Source: an uncultured Erysipelotrichaceae bacterium
GTDB taxonomy: Bacteria; Bacillota_I; Bacilli_A; Erysipelotrichales; Erysipelotrichaceae
Reading direction: 5' to 3'
NCBI GenBank assembly: GCA_945877255.1
Contig: CAMCRE010000006.1
Location: 1-64,000 of the forward strand
Length of the DNA: 64,000 bases
The position numbers were made by a program, and so were the translations under genes. Each line of letters begins with the position of its first letter. Position 1 is the stretch's first letter. The notes below the pieces were generated by a model. The model searched no databases. It saw only the letters and a program-made list of their open reading frames with translations, and was not told where the DNA came from. This document shows, one piece after another, positions 19,826 to 29,454 of this stretch.

Positions 19826-20707
19826 TATTTTAGTAACTTTTTTTGGAATAGCTAAACTGAGTTGTTTTGGTAAAATTTCAACAGTTGGATTAAGCATGCT
19901 ATGTATTTCACCATCAATATTAATATCCACCATTTTATCAGAAATATATTTTACTTTTTTGCATTTTAAAGTGTTAATATACTGTGGTAATTCATCAATA
20001 TAACGACCTTTTTCAAATATTTTCATAAATGGGATGATTTTAAATTGGCTAATAGATTTAATAGAAATAAAATCCATTAAACCATCATCAATATCAGAAT
20101 ATGGAGAAACATTCATTCCACCACCATAATAACGTCCATTCGCACAAATTCCCATTAAATAATTTTGATGTTCAATCGTAATTTTATCATCAATCACAAA
20201 ACTAAAACGATTTTTTAAAGAACTAAATAAACTATACATAATAGAAAGATGATAACTACTTTTACCGAATTTTCTAAAACGATGCATATTCTTTGCGACA
20301 GCAGAATCAAATCCAGCAGAAATAACGTTTAATCCGTATTGATTATCAACTTTTAATAAATCAACTTTTTTGATTGTAAAGTCGACATAATCAGTTAAGT
20401 TTTCACTTGATGTATAACTTCTCACAAAATCATTACCAGTTCCAACAGGAATAATCGCTAGTGCAATGTTTTTTTCTTGGATACCATTAATTACTTCGTT
20501 AACGGTTCCATCTCCACCACACGCAAATATAATTAAATTTTCATAGCGTAAGTGATATTCGTTAACGAGTTGCGTAGCATGTTTAGGGTATTGAGTAATT
20601 TCAATTGCATAATCAACATGTGAAAATAAAGATTTAATTTTTGTGGCAAGTAGTTTACTGTTATCGTGTTGTCCAGCAGTAGGGTTAATAATAAATAAAT
20701 GAAACAT
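19823..20707 (-). CDS. Diacylglycerol kinase family lipid kinase
   Basis: The 294-residue protein belongs to the DagK/YegS/LCB5 group. The nucleotide-binding motifs ACGGDGTVNEV and PVGTGNDFVRS are present, as is an acidic metal site (DIDDG). In Firmicutes DgkB recycles diacylglycerol formed during lipoteichoic acid synthesis; that role here is inference. It lies 1 nt downstream of the Na/Pi cotransporter gene on the same strand, so the two are probably cotranscribed. Confidence 0.87.
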   Translation of the reverse strand: MFHLFIINPTAGQHDNSKLLATKIKSLFSHVDYAIEITQYPKHATQLVNEYHLRYENLIIFACGGDGTVNEVINGIQEKNIALAIIPVGTGNDFVRSYTSSENLTDYVDFTIKKVDLLKVDNQYGLNVISAGFDSAVAKNMHRFRKFGKSSYHLSIMYSLFSSLKNRFSFVIDDKITIEHQNYLMGICANGRYYGGGMNVSPYSDIDDGLMDFISIKSISQFKIIPFMKIFEKGRYIDELPQYINTLKCKKVKYISDKMVDINIDGEIHSMLNPTVEILPKQLSLAIPKKVTKI

Positions 20708-20708
20708 A

Positions 20709-22340
20709 TTAATGACGATGTAGTGGAATATCTTGGCTACTTACTTTAACGATATTTACAGCATGATCTCCAATTCTTTCAATATTTGAAATAATATCTA
20801 AATATACTGTATTAGCGGCAGCGTTGCCAGCTTCTCCATCACTAACACGTTTTAAATGATTTTTACGTGCTTCTTTTTCAAATGCATCTAATTGATTTTC
20901 TTTTTCTAATACTAATTGTACTAATTCATGATCGTTATGTTTATAATTTTGTAGTGCTAACACAATCATATCACTAACTAAATTGTACATTGAAGTTAAA
21001 TCAGCTTTAGCTTGTTCAGAAAATACTGCTTTTTGTTCGAAACTACTTTCGAAAAAATTAAATAAGTTAGTTGAAATATCTCCGATTCTTTCTATACTTT
21101 TAATAATTTGTAACGTTTCCATAAACTCATCAGTATCTTTAATTCCAACGTTACTATGACCAATAGCTGTTAAATATTCCGTTAATTTAGAATCGAGTGT
21201 GTTAATGGCTTCTTCTAGCGCTTTACCATTTTCAAGATATTTTTTTTCTTTTGTGATAAAGAAACGTTGACTATCTGATAAAATATCTAATCCTAAATTT
21301 CCCATGTAAATTGTTTGTTCTTTTGCAACACTTAAAGCTCCTTGTGGTAAACTAGATGCTAAAAGTGGATCTAGTTCACTATGTTCAAGTTCAAGTTGTG
21401 TTTCATTACTTGGAATAATTTTTTTAATGAACATAATAATAACGTTAATAAGTGGATACACTAATAATGCGGTAGTGGTATTAAATATAATATGTGCAGC
21501 ACCTATTTGCATCATTGGTGATAAATTTAATGACTGACTAATGTATTGCACTAAATTAACATACGGTATAAGTAATATCATAAATATTAACGTACCGAAA
21601 ACATTGAAGAAAACGTGTATAGATGCAGCACGTAGTGATGCACGGTTACCACCTAAACTTGCTAAAATTGCGGTTACAGTTGTACCAATGTTTGAACCTA
21701 ATACGAGTGGGATAGCTGCTAATAATGTAATAGAGCCAGATTCGTATAGTTTCTGCACAATTCCAACGAATGCACTTGAAGATTGAATTACACCACTAAT
21801 TAAAGTTCCAGCAATTAATCCAATTAGTCCATTGTCGTTACTTGCTTTCGCAAATGCAGTAAATTGTGGTAAATCTTTAAGATTTTTTAATTCTGATCCC
21901 ATCATTGCTAGACCAAAAAATAATACACCGAATCCTAAAATAATTTCACCAATATAATTAACTTTTTTCTTTGTGGAGAATGCTACAAGTAATACACCCA
22001 GAAACACAAAGTATAATGATAATTCTTCAACTTTTAATCCGATTAAGATAGCGGTAATTGTAGTACCGATATTTGCACCAATAATAATACCAAATACTTG
22101 ATCTAATCGCATTAATCCGGCACGAACGAATCCGATTGCGATAGCAGTAGTTGCACTTGAAGATTGAATAAACGCTGTTACAATCGTTCCGACTAATATT
22201 CCTTTCCAAGGTTTATTGGTGAATTTTTCAATATAGTATTTTAATTTATTACCTGCAATATTTTTTAATCCAGTTCCCATATAATGAATACCGAACATAA
22301 ATAAAGCAAAACCACCTAATATATATTTAAAATCTATCAT
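20709..22340 (-). CDS. Na+/phosphate cotransporter family protein with PhoU-like tail
   Basis: The 543-residue protein has two Na/Pi cotransporter repeats, each with a QSSS motif (TAFIQSSSAT and SGVIQSSSAF), and several membrane segments up to about residue 325. A cytoplasmic PhoU-like helical domain follows. I start it at the ATG at 22340 (MIDFKYIL) because TGGAGGT lies just upstream; an in-frame extension to 22388 lacks such a site. Members move phosphate inward or outward. A TATAAT on the minus strand (22385-22380) could be its -10. Confidence 0.88.
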   Translation of the reverse strand: MIDFKYILGGFALFMFGIHYMGTGLKNIAGNKLKYYIEKFTNKPWKGILVGTIVTAFIQSSSATTAIAIGFVRAGLMRLDQVFGIIIGANIGTTITAILIGLKVEELSLYFVFLGVLLVAFSTKKKVNYIGEIILGFGVLFFGLAMMGSELKNLKDLPQFTAFAKASNDNGLIGLIAGTLISGVIQSSSAFVGIVQKLYESGSITLLAAIPLVLGSNIGTTVTAILASLGGNRASLRAASIHVFFNVFGTLIFMILLIPYVNLVQYISQSLNLSPMMQIGAAHIIFNTTTALLVYPLINVIIMFIKKIIPSNETQLELEHSELDPLLASSLPQGALSVAKEQTIYMGNLGLDILSDSQRFFITKEKKYLENGKALEEAINTLDSKLTEYLTAIGHSNVGIKDTDEFMETLQIIKSIERIGDISTNLFNFFESSFEQKAVFSEQAKADLTSMYNLVSDMIVLALQNYKHNDHELVQLVLEKENQLDAFEKEARKNHLKRVSDGEAGNAAANTVYLDIISNIERIGDHAVNIVKVSSQDIPLHRH

Positions 22341-22449
22341 AGATACCTCCATTAAGTCCGAGTTTATTTTAACATAAAGATTATACAATTACTAATTATA
22401 TATAGATTTAATATTAAAAATAATATAAATTAATCATTTTGCATTATAT

Positions 22450-22484
22450 AAAAAAGAGTAAAATGCAAAATTTACTCTTTTTTA
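22450..22484. terminator. Hairpin terminator overlapping the stop of the 122-aa gene
   Basis: AAAAGAGTAAA pairs with TTTACTCTTTT. It has T runs on both strands and overlaps the stop codon of the minus-strand membrane protein gene. Confidence 0.82.
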
Positions 22485-22840
22485 AAAATTTTTGAAATTA
22501 ATGCGCAAAGTATTGTGAAAATTATAAAGATGATCATTGTTAAGTATTCAAATTGCGGAATTAAAAACGGAATCAAAGGTATCGTTATTGCGACATATGC
22601 TTGAACAATTAAGATACGCAAGTGATAAATTTTTTTAATAATCATCGTAATGACTAATGATATTGTTGCAACTGTAAAAAGTATTGCCCATAAAATTAAA
22701 TAACGATGATAGTTAGTAGTAATATTTAAAGGATAATTAAATTTTGTACTTTGGTAGTAAATGCTTTGAATACATACAATAACCACAAATAAGGTAAACG
22801 TTAAATTAGTAATGAATGTAACTTGTTTTTGTTGTGACAT
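22472..22840 (-). CDS. Small four-helix membrane protein, 122 aa
   Basis: The protein has four predicted membrane segments and a basic C-terminus (KIFKKE). I do not recognise a family. AAGGAG precedes the ATG at a normal distance. It is a single-gene unit: a minus-strand TATAAT (22890-22885) may be its -10, and a terminator overlaps its end. The 267-bp divergent gap upstream (22841-23107) is very AT-rich and holds only promoters. Confidence 0.72.
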   Translation of the reverse strand: MSQQKQVTFITNLTFTLFVVIVCIQSIYYQSTKFNYPLNITTNYHRYLILWAILFTVATISLVITMIIKKIYHLRILIVQAYVAITIPLIPFLIPQFEYLTMIIFIIFTILCALISKIFKKE

Positions 22841-23054
22841 AAATTATTTCTCCTTTCAATTATTAAATAATTTTCTATATCTTAATTATACATCATTTCC
22901 AAAAAAAATAAACAAAAATATCAAAAAAATGTTTAAAAGTATAAAAAATACTAAAAAAGACAATATCTATAGTAAAAAATCGTTAAAAAATTTAATAAAA
23001 TTAGCTTAAATAGCCATTTTTTAGAATGTCGAATAGTTATAAGTGCATGATTTT

Positions 23055-23084
23055 TTGCATTCATAAAATAATGTATGGTATAAT
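23055..23084 (+). promoter_or_regulatory. Promoter of the foldase operon
   Basis: TTGCAT (23055-23060), an 18-nt spacer and an extended -10 TGG-TATAAT (23076-23084). AAGGAGG follows 11 nt after the -10. Confidence 0.7.
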
Positions 23085-23107
23085 AAAAAGTATCTAAGGA
23101 GGTATTT

Positions 23108-24142
23108 ATGAAAGATGTATTAAAAAAACACTGGTTTATTTCAGCAGTTATTGGAATAATTGTAGTGTTTGGATCATTATTAATTTATTCTAATGTTAAA
23201 GATAAATTACCAGGAAAAAAAGTAGATGGCAAAGATGTTGTTGCCGTATTTAATAACCAAAATATTTTTGCAGATGATGTATTTGCGAAGGCGAAAGAAT
23301 CAAATGGTGGACAAGTAATACCAACGTTAATTTTTGATGCATTATTTGATCAAGCAGTTGAAACAACAGATGCGATAAAAAAAGAAGTTGCTACAAAGCA
23401 ACAACAAATTATTGACAATTTCAAAAATAAAAGTGGTGATAAATATCAAGAAGAAATTGGAACAGCTTTAAAACAATTAGGATATAGCAATGGTTTCCAA
23501 GATTTAGCTAAATATGTTACAACACAAGTTAAATCACAAACAGTAATTGAAAACTATATTCTTGCTAATAAAGATAAATATTTTACAGAAATTGATTCTA
23601 AAAAAGGACGTGTCGTTTCACATATCCTAGTAAAATATCCTACTTTAACAGCAGCAGAAAAAGAAGGAAAAACAGCTGAAGAAATTACAAAATTGCAAAA
23701 TGAAAAAAATGCTGCAAGTGAAGCTGAGCTAACAACTAAAAAAACAAATATTGATAAAGAATTAGAAACTAAAGCGTTTGATGAAGTTGCATCACAACAT
23801 TCTGAAGATGAAGCTTCAAAAGTTCAAAAAGGAAGCTTAGGATACGTTAATTCAGAAACATCATTTGTGAAAGAATTTTTAGATGCAGCATTAGCACTTA
23901 ATGAAGGTGAAGTAAGTGGTTGGATTAAAACACAATATGGTTACCATAAAATTAAAGTTGACTTAGTTGGTGCTGAAAAATTAATCGCTAATTCAACATA
24001 CAAAACACAAATTTTAAATGCGATTATTCAACAACATAAAGATATTTACTTATTATCGATTAAAGATTTAGCAACAAAATTCCCGATTCAAAGTGAAGAC
24101 CCAACAGTTAAAAAAATTGTTGAGGAATTATTTAAAGAATAG
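23108..24142 (+). CDS. PrsA/SurA-like foldase with parvulin domain
   Basis: The 344-residue protein is anchored by an N-terminal membrane helix (about 10-29) and not by a lipobox, unlike Bacillus PrsA. A SurA/PrsA-type N-terminal chaperone region precedes a parvulin-type peptidyl-prolyl isomerase domain at about 175-285, with SHILVKYP, FDEVASQHSED, GSLGYV and GYHKIKV. It should fold proteins after export, on the outer face of the membrane. It is followed by a second PrsA-like lipoprotein gene 9 nt downstream, with AGGAGG between them. Confidence 0.87.
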   Translation: MKDVLKKHWFISAVIGIIVVFGSLLIYSNVKDKLPGKKVDGKDVVAVFNNQNIFADDVFAKAKESNGGQVIPTLIFDALFDQAVETTDAIKKEVATKQQQIIDNFKNKSGDKYQEEIGTALKQLGYSNGFQDLAKYVTTQVKSQTVIENYILANKDKYFTEIDSKKGRVVSHILVKYPTLTAAEKEGKTAEEITKLQNEKNAASEAELTTKKTNIDKELETKAFDEVASQHSEDEASKVQKGSLGYVNSETSFVKEFLDAALALNEGEVSGWIKTQYGYHKIKVDLVGAEKLIANSTYKTQILNAIIQQHKDIYLLSIKDLATKFPIQSEDPTVKKIVEELFKE

Positions 24143-24151
24143 GAGGAAATT

Positions 24152-25012
24152 ATGAAAAAAGTTATATTATCAAGTTTGGTAGCATTACTATTCTTAACAA
24201 GTTGTAAAGATGCAGTAACTAAAGTATCTGATACTTCTTCAGTATTAGTAACTATCGGAAATAAAAAAATTACTAAAGGTGAAGTAGCGAGTGCATTCTC
24301 TTCTTATAAATATAGTGCAACATTAGAGTTAGTGAAAAAATCACTATATGATGAATATGTACCGATTAATGATGAAGTAAATCAATTAGTTTCTAAAAAA
24401 ATTGAAGAAATGAAAAAATTAAGCGAAGCTTCTAATGTTAAATGGGAAGACAGTTTAAAAAACGCAAATATTACAGAAGAAGAATATAAAACAAACGTAT
24501 TGTTGCCATCAATTAGAGCAGACTTACTAGCAAAAAAATATGTGAACGAACAATTTGCAACAGTAGCATCTAAATTTGGTTTAATTAAATTTGAAATTTT
24601 AGAAGTTTCAAGTGAAGAAAATGCAAATAAAGCAATTGAACAAATTAAAGCAGGAAAATCATTTGAAGAAACAGCAAAAGCTATGGGAGTACTTAACCAA
24701 TTTAATGGTAAACCAACAGTTGCATATGTCAATTCATCTGTTGTAGTTGCTGATGTTTATACAGCGATTAACGCAAGTGAAGTGAATACAGTTCAAAAAG
24801 TAACTGCAAGTTCAGGTAGTTTTTATGTATACCGATTGATTAGTAAAGATCCAACACAATTTAAAGATGAAGCAATTACTTCGATATTGACGTCTTCTAT
24901 TATTGTGAACGAAGCATTAGGATTTTATATTGCTGAGAAAAAAATCAAAATTTACGACATTGATGTATACAAACAATTTGAAGAAAACTATAAATCAGCT
25001 ATTCAAAAATAA
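24152..25012 (+). CDS. PrsA-like lipoprotein with degenerate isomerase domain
   Basis: The 286-residue protein starts with a lipoprotein signal peptide and a lipobox LTSC, so Cys18 should become the lipidated residue. The middle follows the SurA/PrsA N-terminal pattern. A C-terminal region (about 145-230) resembles parvulin in FEILEVSSEENA and GKSFEETAKAM but lacks the GGxLG and histidine motifs of active enzymes. It is probably a chaperone without isomerase activity, working with the preceding gene. Confidence 0.8.
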   Translation: MKKVILSSLVALLFLTSCKDAVTKVSDTSSVLVTIGNKKITKGEVASAFSSYKYSATLELVKKSLYDEYVPINDEVNQLVSKKIEEMKKLSEASNVKWEDSLKNANITEEEYKTNVLLPSIRADLLAKKYVNEQFATVASKFGLIKFEILEVSSEENANKAIEQIKAGKSFEETAKAMGVLNQFNGKPTVAYVNSSVVVADVYTAINASEVNTVQKVTASSGSFYVYRLISKDPTQFKDEAITSILTSSIIVNEALGFYIAEKKIKIYDIDVYKQFEENYKSAIQK

Positions 25013-25041
25013 GACGTAATCTGATGATTATGTCTTTTTAT
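25011..25041 (+). terminator. Terminator of the foldase operon
   Basis: AAGACGTAATC pairs with GATTATGTCTT (one G-U) around TGAT, followed by T. Confidence 0.88.
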
Positions 25042-25071
25042 TAAAAAGGTCTAGAAAAACTATTAATAATT

Positions 25072-25080
25072 TGGTATAAT
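25072..25080 (+). promoter_or_regulatory. Extended -10 promoter of the VanY-like gene
   Basis: TGG-TATAAT ends 17 nt before the ATG and 5 nt before the AGAGGTGA ribosome binding site, predicting a leader of about 10 nt. No good -35 is visible. Confidence 0.68.
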
Positions 25081-25097
25081 ATGAAAGAGGTGATTTC

Positions 25098-26027
25098 ATG
25101 AAAGAAAGAAAAATAAGAATTGATCGAATACTAAGTATCGTTGTGATAGCAGTATTATTAGCGACAACGATAATGTTTGCGATAAAGCTACTTTCTGGAA
25201 AATCGTATAAAGAACTACCAAAACAAACATATATTATTAAAGATATTCAAGAATTACAAGCAGAAAAAGTATATGTAGCAGCTTTACTAACGAAAAAACA
25301 TGATTTAAGTTTATTAAATGATACGCAAAAAAATACTTTTAATGAAAAAAGAGAAAAATTATTAGAAGCGAGTAAAACACAAACGAATTTAGAAAAACTA
25401 CAACAAGCAAGAATAGATTTTGAATTAGCAAGTTATGATGTTGAGAAAAAACTAGCAGCTAAAGATTATACTGCAATCACTGTTGAAAACGGTGTGCATC
25501 GTGTTAATGGACAAGTTATCGTGAATAAACGTTATGCGTTACCATCAACTTATAATCCAAAAGAAGTGCCAGAAGCAAAAAACGCTTTTTTAAAACTAAT
25601 TAATGCAATGCAAGCAGACCAATTACCTGTAAGTAGTAGTTATAAAGGATATTTTGATTTTAAAGCACAAGAAATCATTTATAGTGAAGTGTTTTATAAA
25701 GAAAAGCAAACAGTTGCAGATGCAACGGTAGCTAGAGCGGGGCATTCTGAAAGTCAAACAGGATTAACATACACGGTACTCAACCGTGCAGGTGCGGTAT
25801 TAGGAACACATGAAGAAGACCAGAAATCAATAGAATGGATTAAACAACACGCCAGCAAATATGGTTTTATTATTAGATATCCAGAAGGTAAAGAAGAAAT
25901 AACGGGATTTAAAGCAACTAATGCAATATTAAGATACGTTGGTGTGGAAGTTGCAAAAGCAATACAAACAGAAAATAAATCGTTTGAAGAGTTTTTTAAT
26001 ATTAAAGGCGGAACGTATGAGCAATAA
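25098..26027 (+). CDS. VanY/M15B-type D,D-carboxypeptidase homologue without catalytic residues
   Basis: The 309-residue protein has an N-terminal membrane anchor (about 12-32) and an extracellular M15B domain. The family frame is clear: VNKRYALPSTYNP, the GHSE..TGL stretch, IKQHASKYGFIIRYPEGKE and RYVG. The zinc motif SxHxxGxAxD reads S217-E-S219-Q-T-G222-L-T224-Y-T226, so the His and Asp ligands are Ser and Thr. The EPWH motif reads T274-N-A-I277, removing the catalytic Glu and the last His. It cannot be a normal zinc peptidase; a binding or regulatory role in the wall is my inference. It overlaps the DUF4256 gene by 11 bp. Confidence 0.85.
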   Translation: MKERKIRIDRILSIVVIAVLLATTIMFAIKLLSGKSYKELPKQTYIIKDIQELQAEKVYVAALLTKKHDLSLLNDTQKNTFNEKREKLLEASKTQTNLEKLQQARIDFELASYDVEKKLAAKDYTAITVENGVHRVNGQVIVNKRYALPSTYNPKEVPEAKNAFLKLINAMQADQLPVSSSYKGYFDFKAQEIIYSEVFYKEKQTVADATVARAGHSESQTGLTYTVLNRAGAVLGTHEEDQKSIEWIKQHASKYGFIIRYPEGKEEITGFKATNAILRYVGVEVAKAIQTENKSFEEFFNIKGGTYEQ

Positions 26028-26541
26028 TTTAAAATCAATATTGAAAGAAAGATTTATCATAAATCAACAATGGTATCCTACAACAAAATGGGAAGAAGTA
26101 GAAAAAGTATTAAGTGAAGATGTACTTCGATCTTTACAGTATATGGAAGAAACAGCGGGTGAAGTGGCATTAGTATCCGTCACAGACAATGCTTTTGTGT
26201 TTATGGATACATCGAAGGAAACACCAAAACGTGTTAATATGTGTTATGATGCCGAAGCGAGAATTAAAAGAAAAAAATTTCCACCAAATTCTAGTGCAAT
26301 GGAAGATGCATTACAACATAACATTACGTTATTAACTGAAGCAGAATATTATGCATTACAAGAAAAATTTGCGTTTGACTTAAAAACGAGTAGTTGGATT
26401 TTAACACCTGAAAAAATAAGAAATTTAAAAGGAGCGTTATTTTGCGATCGTCGTTATGATACAGTGTTTACGTATCATAATGGTGCAGATTCTTATTATG
26501 CATCACGCGGATATCGCGCAAAATTAGTTGTGAATAAATAA
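26017..26541 (+). CDS. DUF4256 family protein
   Basis: The 174-residue protein matches the DUF4256 family by its pattern: ETAGEVALV near the N-terminus, MCYDAEA, LLTEAEYYALQ, KTSSWILTPEKIR and GALFCDRRYDTVFTYHNGA. No function is known for the family. The start is ATG 26017 after AAAGGCGGA; an upstream in-frame extension lies within the VanY-like gene and is rejected. It is the second gene of a two-gene operon. Confidence 0.82.
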   Translation: MSNNLKSILKERFIINQQWYPTTKWEEVEKVLSEDVLRSLQYMEETAGEVALVSVTDNAFVFMDTSKETPKRVNMCYDAEARIKRKKFPPNSSAMEDALQHNITLLTEAEYYALQEKFAFDLKTSSWILTPEKIRNLKGALFCDRRYDTVFTYHNGADSYYASRGYRAKLVVNK

Positions 26542-26576
26542 ACACTTTACAAATATTGTAGAGTGTTTTAAATTTT
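26541..26576 (+). terminator. Terminator after DUF4256 gene
   Basis: AACACTTTACA pairs with TGTAGAGTGTT (one G-U) around AATAT, followed by a T-rich stretch. Confidence 0.82.
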
Positions 26577-26611
26577 AATAAAGTACTTAAAATGATAAAA
26601 AAAGAAGTATT

Positions 26612-26620
26612 TGGTATAAT
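26612..26620 (+). promoter_or_regulatory. Extended -10 promoter of the uvrA operon
   Basis: TGG-TATAAT ends 16 nt before the uvrA ATG; the AGAGG site begins 6 nt after it. The predicted leader is about 10 nt. No LexA-like operator was seen near it. Confidence 0.7.
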
Positions 26621-26636
26621 TGAGTAGAGGTAGAAT

Positions 26637-29453
26637 ATGAAAAATGATGTGATAGTAATTAAAGGTGCAAAAGAAAATAATTTAAAAAATATTGATTTAG
26701 TTGTTCCAAAAAATAAATTAGTGATTATGTCAGGTGTAAGTGGGAGTGGTAAAACATCATTAGCGTTTGACACAATTTATGCCGAAGGGCAAAGAAGATA
26801 TATGGAATCACTAAGTGCATACGCACGTCAATTTTTAGGAAACAGTGAAAAGCCAAATGTGGAAAGCATTGAAGGATTATCACCAGCTATTGCAATAGAT
26901 CAAAAAACGACACATAACAATCCTAGATCAACAGTAGGAACTGTAACTGAAATTTATGACTATTTAAGATTATTGTTTGCGCGAATTGGAACGCCATACT
27001 GTGCGAAACATCAAATCGAGATTCAAAGTCAATCGCTCCAACAAATAGTTGATCGTATTATGCAATTAGAAGATAAAACGCGAATACAAATTTTAGCACC
27101 AATTGTAAAAGAAAAGAAAGGAACACATAAAGAGTTATTAGATAATTTAATTAAACAAGGGTTTTTAAGAATACGTCATAATGGTGAAATAAAATTACTG
27201 GAAGAAGTAACATTAGAAAAAAATAAAAAACATACTATTGAAGTAGTTGTAGATAGAATTGTGAAATCAAACGATAGTTCACGATTGTTTGATTCTTTAG
27301 AAACAGCAATTAAATTAGGAGAAGGAATTTGTATTGTGGTGCTTCATGATGCAGAATGGCTTTTCTCTACGAATCATGCTTGTCATGAATGTGGATTTTC
27401 GATTCCTAACTTAGAACCACGCTTATTTTCATTTAATGCACCTTTAGGTGCTTGTGATAAATGTAATGGATTAGGTGTTGTACAATCTGTTGATGTGGAC
27501 TTTTTAATTCCAGATAAAAACTTATCACTTGAAGAAGGTGCGATTATTTATTATAAAAATATTATAGAAAAAGACAATATCGATTGGAAAAGATTTAAAA
27601 TACTATGTGATTATTATGAAGTAGATACAACGATTCCATATCATGCTATTCCCGCCAACAAGTTAAAATATATATTGTTTGGGAGTGAAGAACCAATTAA
27701 ATATGCACTAGAACTAAAAAGTGGTAGTACGATTCGTCGCCATGATTATATCGAAGGAATTGTGACATTAATTGAAAGAAGATATCGTGAAACAACAAGT
27801 AATATGGTACGTGAATGGTTGAACGGCTTTATGAGTGACACGATATGTCCAACTTGTTTAGGGAAACGTTTAAAACAAGAAGCACTATGTGTTAAAGTGA
27901 ATGGATTAGATATTGCAGAAGTTTGTCAATTATCAATTAAAGAAGCAATTAACTTTATCGAGAATTTAAAATTAAGTTCTGAAAAGCAACAAATCGCAGA
28001 ATTAATTATTAAAGAAATTAAAGAAAGATTATCTTTTTTAAATGATGTAGGATTGAATTACTTAACATTAAATCGTTTAGCTGGAACATTATCTGGTGGT
28101 GAGGCACAAAGAATTCGTCTAGCAACACAAATAGGTTCAAAATTAACAGGCGTATTATATGTTTTAGACGAACCGAGTATCGGGTTACATCAACGCGATA
28201 ACGATAAATTAATTACAACATTAAAACATATGCGAGATTTAGGTAACACGTTGATTGTTGTTGAACATGATGAAGATACAATGAAAGAAAGTGACTATAT
28301 TATTGATATTGGTCCTGGAGCTGGAATTTATGGTGGTGAAGTGATGGCGGTAGGCACACCACAAGAAGTCGGTGAAAATGAAAACTCCATTACCGGAAAA
28401 TATTTATCCGGCAAACTAGCGATTGATATTCCTAAAAAACGCCGTAATACAACTGGAAATTATATTGAAGTGATAGGAGCCTCTGAAAATAATTTAAAAA
28501 ACGTTACGGTTAAGTTTCCACTAAATGTGTTGACATTAGTAACAGGGGTAAGTGGATCTGGAAAAAGTAGTTTAGTTAACGAAGTTTTAGCAAAAGCTAT
28601 CCACTATCAATTAGGAAAATCTAAAGTAAAACCAGGTAAACATAAAAACATTAAAGGTTTAGAACATATTGATAAATTAATTGAAATTTCGCAAGATCCA
28701 ATTGGAAGAACACCACGTTCTAATCCAGCCACATATACAGGTGTATTTGATGATATTCGCGATTTATATGCATTAACACCCATGGCTAAAATGAAAGCAT
28801 TTGATAAAGGTAGATTTTCATTTAACGTTAAAGGTGGAAGATGTGAAGCATGTCAAGGTGATGGAATAAAAAAAATTTCAATGCATTTTTTACCAGATGT
28901 ATATGTTGATTGTGAAGTGTGTAAAGGAAAAAGATATACCGAAGATACATTACAAGTAAAATATAAAGATAAAAATATTTATGATGTGTTAATGATGTCT
29001 GTTGATGAAGCACTATTGTTTTTTGATGCACATCACAAAATAAAAAATAAAATAAAAACTTTACAAGATGTCGGGTTAGGTTATATCAAACTTGGACAAT
29101 CTGCGACAACATTATCAGGTGGAGAAGCACAACGTGTTAAATTAGCTAGTGAATTAAGTAAGAAAGCAACTGGAAAAACAATGTTTATTTTAGATGAACC
29201 AACAACAGGACTACATACGCATGATGTTAAAAAGTTAATCCACATTTTACAAACGATTGTGGATAAAGGAGATAGTGTTGTAGTAATTGAACATAATTTA
29301 GATGTGATTAAATCTGCTGATTATATTATTGATATCGGATACGAAGGTGGCGATCGTGGTGGTGAAATTATTGCGGTTGGTACACCAGAGCAAGTCGCAA
29401 ACAACAATAAAAGTTACACAGGAATGTATTTAAAAAAAATAATGGAGAAATAA
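26637..29453 (+). CDS. uvrA: Excinuclease ABC subunit A
   Basis: UvrA recognises DNA damage in nucleotide excision repair as a dimer with UvrB. The 938-residue length is normal. It has two ABC ATPase modules (GVSGSGKTS and GVSGSGKSS Walker A; two LSGGEAQR signatures; DEPSIGLH and DEPTTGLH Walker B) and two zinc modules (CHECG...CDKCNG and CEACQGDG...CEVCKGK). uvrB, usually adjacent, is not here; uvrC is at 61430. It leads the operon uvrA-hprK-lgt/ppaX-trxB, with 1 nt before hprK. Confidence 0.98.
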   Translation: MKNDVIVIKGAKENNLKNIDLVVPKNKLVIMSGVSGSGKTSLAFDTIYAEGQRRYMESLSAYARQFLGNSEKPNVESIEGLSPAIAIDQKTTHNNPRSTVGTVTEIYDYLRLLFARIGTPYCAKHQIEIQSQSLQQIVDRIMQLEDKTRIQILAPIVKEKKGTHKELLDNLIKQGFLRIRHNGEIKLLEEVTLEKNKKHTIEVVVDRIVKSNDSSRLFDSLETAIKLGEGICIVVLHDAEWLFSTNHACHECGFSIPNLEPRLFSFNAPLGACDKCNGLGVVQSVDVDFLIPDKNLSLEEGAIIYYKNIIEKDNIDWKRFKILCDYYEVDTTIPYHAIPANKLKYILFGSEEPIKYALELKSGSTIRRHDYIEGIVTLIERRYRETTSNMVREWLNGFMSDTICPTCLGKRLKQEALCVKVNGLDIAEVCQLSIKEAINFIENLKLSSEKQQIAELIIKEIKERLSFLNDVGLNYLTLNRLAGTLSGGEAQRIRLATQIGSKLTGVLYVLDEPSIGLHQRDNDKLITTLKHMRDLGNTLIVVEHDEDTMKESDYIIDIGPGAGIYGGEVMAVGTPQEVGENENSITGKYLSGKLAIDIPKKRRNTTGNYIEVIGASENNLKNVTVKFPLNVLTLVTGVSGSGKSSLVNEVLAKAIHYQLGKSKVKPGKHKNIKGLEHIDKLIEISQDPIGRTPRSNPATYTGVFDDIRDLYALTPMAKMKAFDKGRFSFNVKGGRCEACQGDGIKKISMHFLPDVYVDCEVCKGKRYTEDTLQVKYKDKNIYDVLMMSVDEALLFFDAHHKIKNKIKTLQDVGLGYIKLGQSATTLSGGEAQRVKLASELSKKATGKTMFILDEPTTGLHTHDVKKLIHILQTIVDKGDSVVVIEHNLDVIKSADYIIDIGYEGGDRGGEIIAVGTPEQVANNNKSYTGMYLKKIMEK

Positions 29454-29454
29454 T

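Noticed and set aside
22812-23009. 65-codon plus-strand frame in the gap before the foldase gene
   Set aside because: It overlaps the start of the minus-strand membrane protein, has no ribosome binding site, and is a Lys/Asn/Ile run expected from AT-rich non-coding DNA.
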